Source of the DNA: Planctomycetota bacterium
Lineage (GTDB): Bacteria > Planctomycetota > PUPC01 > JACPCR01
DNA: 64,000 bases
NCBI GenBank assembly: GCA_016179685.1
Contig: JACPCR010000064.1
Span: 94,170-158,169, forward strand
Direction of reading: 5' to 3'
The translations under genes were made by a program, and so were the position numbers. Within the stretch, counting starts at the first letter, position 1; the number at the start of each line of letters is the position of its first letter. The notes beneath the pieces were generated by a model. It made no database searches. It was not told the origin of the DNA and saw only the letters and a program-made list of their open reading frames with translations. Positions 26,590 to 33,970 of the stretch are shown here, in pieces.

Positions 26590-26742
26590 GGGCCTGTCAA
26601 GAAATAAACTGTGCAATTTGCCAGGGTAATTTTGGCGCGAGACAAGGAGCGAGGAGCGTGATGTGCCTGGAAGGCACAGAAGCGCTCGCATCCGGCTCAA
26701 ATCTAGGCCTCCAAATTGCACGGGTTATTTCTTGACAGGCCC
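26590..26742. mobile_element. 153-bp MITE with TTA target duplication
   Basis: Terminal inverted repeats of 31 bases (GGGCCTGTCAAGAAATAA, three unmatched bases, then GTGCAATTTG) are flanked by direct TTA repeats (26587-26589 and 26743-26745). The interior of about 90 bases has no coding capacity. A three-base TNA-type duplication is typical of IS1031-group IS5-family elements, so it was probably moved in trans by such a transposase. Confidence 0.88.
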
Positions 26743-26744
26743 TT

Positions 26745-26912
26745 AAGGCGGGCGAAGCCCGCAACCCGTCCAGGGTGCAAAAGGTGTCAGGGTTCAGGGT
26801 TCAGGCATCAACTGGCACCTGACCCGCCTCCCACTGGGACAAGTCTGGCGGGACACCTTTCAACTTCTCCGCCGGGTGCCCGCGTAGTGGGCGCGGCGCG
26901 GGGCGCGGAGAA
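26745..26912. repeat. Structured dispersed repeat R3 (copy 3 of 3)
   Basis: This 168 bp copy of the R element starts exactly at the target duplication of the MITE. In the GGTGTCAG stem, its partner reads CTGGCACC, which still pairs through G-U if transcribed. It lies between two minus-strand genes. Confidence 0.85.
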
Positions 26913-26957
26913 ATCACACCCGAAGACTCTAAGAAACAACGCAACTTCTCAATACAG

Positions 26958-29900
26958 TTAAGGTTCTCCCGCTGGGGAGACGGCGAAATCGCCTTGGCCG
27001 CGGGCTCCAGTGGCCGCGTCCCTGACCTCGGCGCGCCATTCGCCCGGCGGATCATTGAGCGCCAGGGGGAAGGCGAAGGTGGCGCGGCCATCCTCGGCGA
27101 CCACGTTCCGGGCATATTCCTCACGGACTCGGCCAGTCGAGTCCCACACCTCGGCGTGCAGGACATGCTCGGCCGGGGTCGGCCCGGAGGTCTCTACTTC
27201 GAGGACCAGGCGTGCTTCCGCTCCAGGTGCGAAGCGGCCGCCGGCGACGCGGATGGCCTGGACGCGGTAGGGAAGGATGGCGAAGAGACTGGCCATGCCA
27301 GCGACCGGGTGCACGGAAAAGGTGCGGTCCTCGCCCAGCAGCTCCCCTCGGCGGCAGTCGGTGACGAATGCCTTTCCCGGCAGCAGAAGCTGATAGGCAT
27401 CTTTCTTCTCGCGGTTCACCGGGTCCGGCTGCGTGCTTGCGGGCAGGACGCCGAGGTAGCGGAGGGGGCCGCGGCGGTAGAGGAAGGCCTGGCTGAGATC
27501 GCCGCGCCCCTCGGCGTCGAGCCAATCGAAGCCGCGGTCCACGCCGGCGAGGCGGAGGATGGCCTCGACGATGGCCCGGGTCTTCGCGCCCTGTTGCACC
27601 TTGGCTCGTTCGATCTCGGTCAACTCTCCGCCGCTGCCCGCGACGCGCAGGCTGCCGTAGCCGGACAGCGAAAAGTTGAGGGCGACGGCCTGGCCTCGGC
27701 CCAGGGTACGGCGAAGCAGCGCCGGCGCCGTCTGGTCGCCCGCCCGGAGGACTCCGAACGCCTCGGCCTCCGCCAGTGCGAGGCCGCCGTCGGAAGGAGC
27801 GAGGAACTCCCCATAGGGTCCGGGCTCGAGGCCGGCCAACTCCCGCGTCACCTCGAGGGCCGCCTTCCGGAAGCCGGATGCGGGCCGGGCGACCGAGAAG
27901 CCGAAGAGGTCGTCGAGGAGTCCGGGGGACTGCCACGTTCCGTGCTCGTTGCGCTGTGCGGCGGCGAAGTCGGCGACGGCGATGCCGCCCTCCTCGACGA
28001 ACTGGCGAATCTCCTGCGCTTCTCGAGTGGAGATCGCCTCGGAATCGGGCAGGAGGAGGACCTTGAAGTGCCGGCGGCGCAGTTCCCCCAGTTCAATTTC
28101 CTGGTAGGCGACGTAGGTGAACTGGTATCGCAGGTCCTCGACGGGCATCCCGAGGCTGAGGAGGTTGTCCGTGAAGTCGGGCCGGCCCGGTTGAATCTTC
28201 GCCGCGGCCTCGGCCGAGTAGTGGCTCGTCAAGGAGTAATGGACGCCGATCCCGAAGGTGTCCAGTTCGGACCGAAGGAGCATGCGGGCCGAGCCTTGCT
28301 GGATTTCCCGGATTTCCTCGGCGGTCCAGACGGCCCGGTTGATGGGAGTGAGGTCCGGCTCGAGCATGATGAAAGCGTCGCTGCCGCCCCAGTAGTAGGC
28401 GAAGGCGTCGTAATGGTTGAAGAGCAACGACCAGATGGCCTGGCGCGTGCCGATCTCGTTGTTGTCCATGCGGCCGTAGCCTCCGCCCCACTGGGCCATG
28501 ATGGTGTCCGGGGTGCGGAAGGACCGGCGCAGCTTGGTCTGGGCGCCCCCGTAGGCGAGCCAGAAGTTGCCAGCGTGGGCGAGCTGCCACCAGTCATAGT
28601 TCACGAACGGGGAGTCCTTCTGGGTGCCGGACAGGCCGACGGCGGCCCCGGGATCATGGGCCTGGATGGCTTCCCGGTATCGGCGGACCCGCGCGCTGAA
28701 GACGCTGTCCATGTAGCGGCGGTGGTCGAGCCAGGCGCCGGGCCGAGCCGGGTCCTTCAACTCCTCGAGGGTGCATGCCCGCACGTCTTCCCAGTCCTTG
28801 AAGGCCGTTGCCCATTCGGCATTCATGGCCTCGAGGCTCGGGTAGCTCCGGCGTGCCCATTCGCGGAAATGGAAACGGCAGGTGGGGCAGAAGCAGTAGG
28901 CGCCCCCGATGGTCTGCTCGTCCCCGAGCATGATGTCCTTGACGCCGCACTTGAGAAAGAAGGACTCCGCAGCCTCATCCACTCGTTTTATGACCTGGTC
29001 GTGGTAGCTCGTGTTCTGGAAGCAGGGGCGGCGGGCCAGGCCTTCGGAGCCGCCCGGGTTGCCAGCGGGATCGAAGCTGAAGACCGTGATGCCGCCGTTG
29101 TAGCGCAAGGAGTTTTCCGCGTCTGCTGGGCCGCCGTGCGCGTAGTCGACGCCCAGGCGGACCGTGGCCAGGCGCTCCTCGCCGAGACCGGCGCTGCGCC
29201 AGACGTACCACTTGAAGTCCTCGCGGTCACGGCGCGGCTGGGCCAATCCGACGGGAAATTTCTCCTCCCCGAGCACCGTCTGGCCGCGGGTCAACCGAAG
29301 GTGCAGGTCGGCGAGCCAAGCCAGGGGCTCCGGCATCGAGCACGACACATCCATCTCGCTCCGGCCCGCGGACACGGCCGAGCGCCCCCCGGTCATGAGC
29401 CTTCCATAGGTGTCCACAAGCTGGAATTCGAGCTGAGCGTCCTCGGCCAGAGCCTTCTGGAATCGGACCCGTGCCTGGAGGGTGTCGCCGGGCCCGTAGG
29501 CGGGCCGGTCGAATGCGACGCCCGCCAGGTCCTCCTCCGAGCGCCGGTGAAACGCGGTGACGGCCCAGTTGGCCGCGCGGCCGTCGGGCAGGCGCAGGCT
29601 GACGCGGGCCACGAGCAGGCCCGGCGGCAGGCCCGGCGGCAGGGGGAGCCGGATTTCGCGCTCCTCTCCGGCCGCGAGGGAGGCCGTCTCCTGGCTGTGG
29701 CCCCGGACCTCTTCGCTGGTATTGACGACCTCGAGGGCCAGGGTGAGGCGTTTTTCATCTGGTGAGGCGTTCCGGAGGACGAGGCCCAGGTCCGTGGGAG
29801 CGGCGGCCGGCTTGGCCAACAGGGATTGCACCTCGATCTCGGGCATCTTGCGGCCGGCCCAGAGCAGGGTACGGAGGAACAAGGAATAGGTCCCGTCGTG

Positions 29901-31901
29901 GTGGCGGTAGCGGAGGAAGGGGCCGGTGAGGCCCGGGCTGGCCAGCTCGGGGCCCGGCTTGGGGAAATCGTCAATCAGGACGATGCGGCCCAGGCCGGCC
30001 CGGCGAAGATGGAGCGTCGATTCGCTTTCTCGGCCCGATCGGCGCTCGGGTGTCGGGTAGGGGCACGCCGCCGCAGTGAAGGCGAAATCGTCCTCGAGGA
30101 GTGGCAGGTCGCGCAGCTCGCCGATCTCACGGTCCGGCTTGCCTTCCTTCTCCAACCCGCTCCCGCTGCCGAGGACGATCAACCCGGCCCCCAGGCGCAC
30201 CCGGCGAAGGACAAGGCGGCGGATTTCCTCGGGGAGCAGTTCCCAGTGCTTGCGCATGCGGGCGCGCCCGCGCCGAGCGACGACGTAGACGTCATAGTCC
30301 CCGGCAATCTTTTGCTGGACGTCCACCACGGAGGCGCCTTCGAGCGCGTTGGAATGCCGCTCGTAGGGACCCTCCCGACGCTCCACCAGGCAGGCATATT
30401 CGATGTCCAGAAGGTCCGTCCGCTGGCACAGCTCCACGAGGTCGCGCTTGAGATACGAGTCCCCGATGAACAACGCCTTGAGCTTCGGCCCCGCCCAGGG
30501 CCGGGCAAAGGTCCATGCCGGAAGCTGAAAATCATGCCGCAGGCGGAAAAAGTAATACAGGGTGCGGTCCGGGGAATCGAACGCCGTGGCGAGGAGGTTC
30601 TCTACCCGGTCGCCGTGCCTCTGGTTCGTGTCCCACAGACCCGTGATGCCGCTGAAGACCACGCGGCCCGACCCGAGTACGTTTTCCTGGACCACGAGGG
30701 CCGCGAGGGCCGGGCTCGCCTGGCTGCGGTACGGCGCACACTGATTCCTGCCCCAGGCCTGCCAGGCGATGCTGCCGTCGAGGCCGGCCGATTCCGCATC
30801 GAGGCGGAAGGGCCACGCGGTGAAGGAATGGACCTCCTCGGCGGATGGCACGGCGGAATAGACGTCCCTCTTGGCCCCCTCGGGGAGCGTGACCTCCAGC
30901 TCGGCGAGGAATGCGGCCGCCTCGTCGCCGACCGTCTCGCCATCGAAGAAAAGCGTCCCGCCTCGTTTCAAGAGGTCTTGGATGGCCTCGCGGCACCGCG
31001 GCGACCGGAAGATTTCTCGGCGCGCCTCGTCGCCCTGCTGGCTGACGATCAGAAGGCGCGTCCGGGAAAGGGCAGGCACAAGTCCGGCCTCAAGGCCCGC
31101 GAGGCTGAAAGACTGGACGAGCAGCCGGCAGTGCAGCCGATCGGCCCCGAACCAGGCGGACCAGAAGGGCTGGCTGCCGACCAGGACAATGCTGCGCATG
31201 GGCCAGACGCGCTGGCTGAAGTCCTCTCGGGGCCTCCGGCCCGTCTGCCAGAAAAGGGTACGGAGAGCCACCTGAGCAGCACCGGCGGTCGCACTGTCGG
31301 GCGATCGGGACAAGCCGTTCAGGAAGGGGATGAGATCGGGGTCTTGGGTGCAGCCGAGGCCGTCGATGGCCGCAGCGCGTACCCGCAGTTCCGGGTCCTC
31401 CATGGCTCGCTTCAGCAGCGCTACGGCCTCGGGCGACCCAGCGAACGGGAGCACGCGGCAGGCCGAGCGCCGGACCGCCGGGTCCTTCGACTGCAGCATA
31501 TCGCGGCAGGTGGGCACGACACGGGCATCCGCGAGGCGGCAAGCATGGCGTTCCGCGAGCTGGAGAGTCGGCGGCAAGTCCTCCTCGTTCGGGGAAGCCA
31601 GCACGGTCAGCAGAGCGGGAGCGGCCAGGGCGCTCATCGTGCGCGCGAGGGTCCGAACCATCTCGTCACGCTTCTCCGCGTCCGCCTCTTCCAGGTCGAA
31701 CCGGAGGTGTTCGATGTCCTCTTCCGTGGGCTCCTCTGCGGGGGCGGTTGGCAGGAGAAGAGCCAGGGCAGCCATCAGCGCCGCCGCGTATCCCCGGGCG
31801 AAGAGGCCGATCTTCGCATGGCTGAACGGAAATGCGCCCGAACTTCCGTTCAGCCATGCGAAAGGAAACCCCGGCGAAACATTCGAAAGCGATTTCCTCA
31901 T
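26958..31901 (-). CDS. Giant secreted HEAT / GH42-like glycosidase fusion
   Basis: The protein has 1647 residues from the chosen ATG; an export segment ends near residue 56 (GYAAALMAALALLLPTAPA). HEAT-like repeats follow (to about 230: RTLARTMSALAAPALLTVLA, PELRVRAAAIDGLG), then a ThuA/amidotransferase-like region (FWSAWFGADRLHCR, GGTLFFDGETVGDE). A beta-rich part leads to a GH42-like barrel with GDEQTIGGAYCFCPTC and FREWARRSYPSLEAMNAEW. The CxC-x2-C cluster there matches the zinc-site region of GH42 enzymes. A second amidotransferase-like fold and a terminal beta domain complete it. Hairpin P6 lies inside the first codons. Probable extracellular polysaccharide degradation. Confidence 0.6.
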   Translation of the reverse strand: MRKSLSNVSPGFPFAWLNGSSGAFPFSHAKIGLFARGYAAALMAALALLLPTAPAEEPTEEDIEHLRFDLEEADAEKRDEMVRTLARTMSALAAPALLTVLASPNEEDLPPTLQLAERHACRLADARVVPTCRDMLQSKDPAVRRSACRVLPFAGSPEAVALLKRAMEDPELRVRAAAIDGLGCTQDPDLIPFLNGLSRSPDSATAGAAQVALRTLFWQTGRRPREDFSQRVWPMRSIVLVGSQPFWSAWFGADRLHCRLLVQSFSLAGLEAGLVPALSRTRLLIVSQQGDEARREIFRSPRCREAIQDLLKRGGTLFFDGETVGDEAAAFLAELEVTLPEGAKRDVYSAVPSAEEVHSFTAWPFRLDAESAGLDGSIAWQAWGRNQCAPYRSQASPALAALVVQENVLGSGRVVFSGITGLWDTNQRHGDRVENLLATAFDSPDRTLYYFFRLRHDFQLPAWTFARPWAGPKLKALFIGDSYLKRDLVELCQRTDLLDIEYACLVERREGPYERHSNALEGASVVDVQQKIAGDYDVYVVARRGRARMRKHWELLPEEIRRLVLRRVRLGAGLIVLGSGSGLEKEGKPDREIGELRDLPLLEDDFAFTAAACPYPTPERRSGRESESTLHLRRAGLGRIVLIDDFPKPGPELASPGLTGPFLRYRHHDGTYSLFLRTLLWAGRKMPEIEVQSLLAKPAAAPTDLGLVLRNASPDEKRLTLALEVVNTSEEVRGHSQETASLAAGEEREIRLPLPPGLPPGLLVARVSLRLPDGRAANWAVTAFHRRSEEDLAGVAFDRPAYGPGDTLQARVRFQKALAEDAQLEFQLVDTYGRLMTGGRSAVSAGRSEMDVSCSMPEPLAWLADLHLRLTRGQTVLGEEKFPVGLAQPRRDREDFKWYVWRSAGLGEERLATVRLGVDYAHGGPADAENSLRYNGGITVFSFDPAGNPGGSEGLARRPCFQNTSYHDQVIKRVDEAAESFFLKCGVKDIMLGDEQTIGGAYCFCPTCRFHFREWARRSYPSLEAMNAEWATAFKDWEDVRACTLEELKDPARPGAWLDHRRYMDSVFSARVRRYREAIQAHDPGAAVGLSGTQKDSPFVNYDWWQLAHAGNFWLAYGGAQTKLRRSFRTPDTIMAQWGGGYGRMDNNEIGTRQAIWSLLFNHYDAFAYYWGGSDAFIMLEPDLTPINRAVWTAEEIREIQQGSARMLLRSELDTFGIGVHYSLTSHYSAEAAAKIQPGRPDFTDNLLSLGMPVEDLRYQFTYVAYQEIELGELRRRHFKVLLLPDSEAISTREAQEIRQFVEEGGIAVADFAAAQRNEHGTWQSPGLLDDLFGFSVARPASGFRKAALEVTRELAGLEPGPYGEFLAPSDGGLALAEAEAFGVLRAGDQTAPALLRRTLGRGQAVALNFSLSGYGSLRVAGSGGELTEIERAKVQQGAKTRAIVEAILRLAGVDRGFDWLDAEGRGDLSQAFLYRRGPLRYLGVLPASTQPDPVNREKKDAYQLLLPGKAFVTDCRRGELLGEDRTFSVHPVAGMASLFAILPYRVQAIRVAGGRFAPGAEARLVLEVETSGPTPAEHVLHAEVWDSTGRVREEYARNVVAEDGRATFAFPLALNDPPGEWRAEVRDAATGARGQGDFAVSPAGEP
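31813..31862. repeat. Core-type hairpin P6 inside the N-terminal codons of the giant gene
   Basis: Perfect 19 bp arms (TTCGCATGGCTGAACGGAA) flank a 12-base centre. Read on the minus strand, the centre is GGAAGTTCGGGCGCATTTCC, a family core oriented like the host gene. It falls within the coding sequence of the export signal (residues 14-30 or so), unlike all other copies, unless the gene starts later. Confidence 0.85.
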
Positions 31902-32121
31902 AACCTGCCGAATGATCAGTGGCACTGGAAATCCGCTGCGCCCTTCGGGCTCGCGGATTTCAGAGGCAGGCCTGTCGGCGCGCACGGACGGGCAGGAAGG
32001 CCGCCCCTCTCTCTGATTTCGATCGATTTTCCGTATAGGCTCCGAAAGCTGGCGCGCGGGGATGGTCCCGGGTACTCCGTGCATCGGTTCATCAGTTTGT
32101 CAGGGGTTCTTGGAGCTTACG

Positions 32122-32156
32122 CCCCTCACCCCGGCCCTCTCCCAGGGGAGAGGGGG
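32122..32156. repeat. REP-like CCTCACCCC repeat between two minus-strand genes
   Basis: Sequence CCCCTCACCCCGGCCCTCTC followed by CCAGGGGAGAGGG has an internal stem CCCTCTCCC/GGGGAGAGGG. Very similar palindromic strings recur in many GC-rich bacterial genomes. It lies 85 bases after the STAS-regulator stop and could terminate that transcript. The rest of the intergenic stretch shows no gene. Confidence 0.6.
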
Positions 32157-32240
32157 ATGCTGATGAACCTGTTGTTCGTGCCTCTTCAGCCCATCCACCT
32201 GAACCGTTACGAAAAACCCGGGAAGAATCTGTGGGACGCT

Positions 32241-33545
32241 CTACTCAGCGCCGGGACGGATGTATTTGGTCAACCGGACGCAGTTCCCTGCCCCCAGATA
32301 TTCGAGCTGGTCCGTACAGCGAGACATGAGGTGGATGCCCAGTCCGCCGGTCTTGCCGCGTCCGACGCTCGTCCTCTCCTCAGCGGGCGCAGGGTTTTCG
32401 CGGACGCGCTTGAGGTGAGTCTGGTAATCAAAGCCCTTGCCCTCATCTTCCACCGTGATCGTGATCTTGTCGCGGTCTATCAGGAACACGACATCGACGT
32501 GGAGGCTGGTGTCCCCCTTGAGGCCGTGGAGGACGGCATTGTCCACCGCCTCCGAGAAGGCCGCGTGAAGCTCCGTGGCCGCTTTCTTCTTGTTGAGCCC
32601 CGAAACCGCCAGCAGTTTCTGCGAAAGTTCCTTGGCTTTCTCCACCTGGCCGCCGCCGCCCTCGAATTCATAATGCGTCAGGTGCAGCAGAATCTGCCGG
32701 TTCTTCGGGATTTGACGCAACTCCGCCTCGGAGAGCGCAAACAGCTCCACCATCTCGAACGGCTCGATCAGATAGGCGTCCTCCCAAATCTTGAACTGCT
32801 TCCGGCGGTTCAGGTCGGTCCCTTGGTAATAAATCTTGATGATCGGCGTGATGCTCTTGCTTTTCTGCACCTTGATGGTGGAAAGGAAATCCTCGGAGCC
32901 CTCGAGCTGGTCCTCCAAGATGACCAGGTCCGGCGTGATCTGGTCGAACATCTCGAGCGCCTGGCGGCAATCGAACGCGAATTCAAAACGGCCCTTCGGC
33001 GTCTCCAGCCGCCGTCTCGTGATCTCCGTGAATCGGTCTCTCTTGGGCACGACCATGAGGACCGTCGATTCCTCGGGCTTGAGCGTCTCGATCTCCTCCG
33101 CGCCCCGCGGCTCGGCCTTGCCCTTCGGCTTCCACCTCGGCTGAGGCTGAGCCGCCGATGTGTCGGTCCGGCGCTTGCCTACCGTCCCGCTGCGGAGGTA
33201 GGTGACCAGAGGCTCCTCCTTGCTGAAGATCGGGATGATGTCGGGAAGACCGATCAGGGACATGATCCCGTAGACCGGATCGGAGGTGTGCACGATAACC
33301 ATTTCCGTGCCGGCCTTGAGGAAGGCCTTGCGGTAGTTGGCGAGGGTGCTCATGCCCGTGGAATTGATGTACTGGACTTCCCGGAAGTCCAGTACCAGCT
33401 CCTTGGGCGGGGCCTGCAGGATGACGTCCAGGGTCTTCTGAAAATTCTGGAACGTGGAGGAATTGATGAAGCCGGCGAGCCGAAGGCGGGTGATCGCGAT
33501 CCCCGAAAGGTTTTCCTGGGACGTTTGCAGCTTGAGTTCCGGCAC
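32241..33545 (-). CDS. STAS / pseudo-receiver / RsbW-type ATPase fusion regulator
   Basis: The 434-residue protein has three signalling domains. A STAS domain (about 5-115) carries the anti-anti-sigma site YINSTGMSTL with S62/T63. A receiver-like domain (about 160-275) follows, in which the phospho-Asp position is E211 in PDLVILED and the conserved Lys before PF is E261 in AYLIEPF. The C-terminal HATPase domain (about 300-430) has N336 in SEAVDNAVLHG, DEGKGFD and KTGGLGIHLM, as in RsbW/SpoIIAB kinases. Together this puts a kinase and its own possible substrate in one chain. A GTG start with AGGGAG six bases upstream was chosen. It was not seen next to a sigma factor gene. Confidence 0.8.
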   Translation of the reverse strand: MPELKLQTSQENLSGIAITRLRLAGFINSSTFQNFQKTLDVILQAPPKELVLDFREVQYINSTGMSTLANYRKAFLKAGTEMVIVHTSDPVYGIMSLIGLPDIIPIFSKEEPLVTYLRSGTVGKRRTDTSAAQPQPRWKPKGKAEPRGAEEIETLKPEESTVLMVVPKRDRFTEITRRRLETPKGRFEFAFDCRQALEMFDQITPDLVILEDQLEGSEDFLSTIKVQKSKSITPIIKIYYQGTDLNRRKQFKIWEDAYLIEPFEMVELFALSEAELRQIPKNRQILLHLTHYEFEGGGGQVEKAKELSQKLLAVSGLNKKKAATELHAAFSEAVDNAVLHGLKGDTSLHVDVVFLIDRDKITITVEDEGKGFDYQTHLKRVRENPAPAEERTSVGRGKTGGLGIHLMSRCTDQLEYLGAGNCVRLTKYIRPGAE

Positions 33546-33713
33546 ACCGCACTCCCTGTTGTGATGAGGACGGGAAATTCTGCGGAAAGGAAGTAGAGGG
33601 TGACTTCCTCTCCGGAGAACGAGCAGCTTCTTTTTGGCTCCGGCGGCTTCGGGATTTCCTCGTGAAGCCGCCGGCCTCCGCCAGGGCCCGACCATCCCTT
33701 CCGCCGATGATGT

Positions 33714-33743
33714 ATTATAAGTTTTCAGCGAGGGGAAAGTCAA
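33714..33743 (-). promoter_or_regulatory. Promoter of the STAS/ATPase regulator
   Basis: Minus-strand TTGACT and a perfect TATAAT are 18 bases apart, about 170 bases upstream of the GTG start. The intervening leader is unusually long and could hold further control, though no known riboswitch was recognised. Confidence 0.65.
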
Positions 33744-33770
33744 GACGATGGAAGAGACGCCGCTCGAGTG

Positions 33771-33808
33771 CCCGCGAACGGAAGTGCGGGTGCACTTCCG
33801 TTCGCGGG
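33771..33808. repeat. Perfect core-type hairpin P7 upstream of the aldehyde oxidoreductase gene
   Basis: Perfect 17 bp arms around GGGT, with core GGAAGTGCGGGTGCACTTCC and outer arm CCCGCGAAC. It lies in a divergent intergenic region, so it cannot be a terminator of a convergent pair; its centre reads toward the aldehyde oxidoreductase gene. Confidence 0.9.
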
Positions 33809-33877
33809 TGAGAAATGAGGACTCTTCCAGCTTGACGATTCTCCGGCGGCCGCCGAGAATAGAGATTCACGGGGTGC

Positions 33878-33913
33878 CGGCGCACGGAAGTGCGAGTGCA
33901 CCTCCGTACGCCG
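33878..33913. repeat. Core-type hairpin P8 upstream of the aldehyde oxidoreductase gene
   Basis: 16 bp arms with two mismatches around GAGT, with core GGAAGTGCGAGTGCACCTCC. It is the second copy in the same leader region, 69 bases after P7 and 57 bases before the start codon, with a different outer arm (CGGCGCAC). Confidence 0.85.
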
Positions 33914-33970
33914 CTAATAGCCCCGCCTGCGCCGGCCGCGCTGGGGCAGGCCCGCCGGAGGACCGTTGCC

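Noticed and set aside
26994..33596. Very long plus-strand open frames (923 and 1256 residues) opposite the giant secreted gene and the STAS regulator
   Set aside because: They run antisense to well-supported genes, lack domain motifs and cross hairpins and gene boundaries without regard to them.
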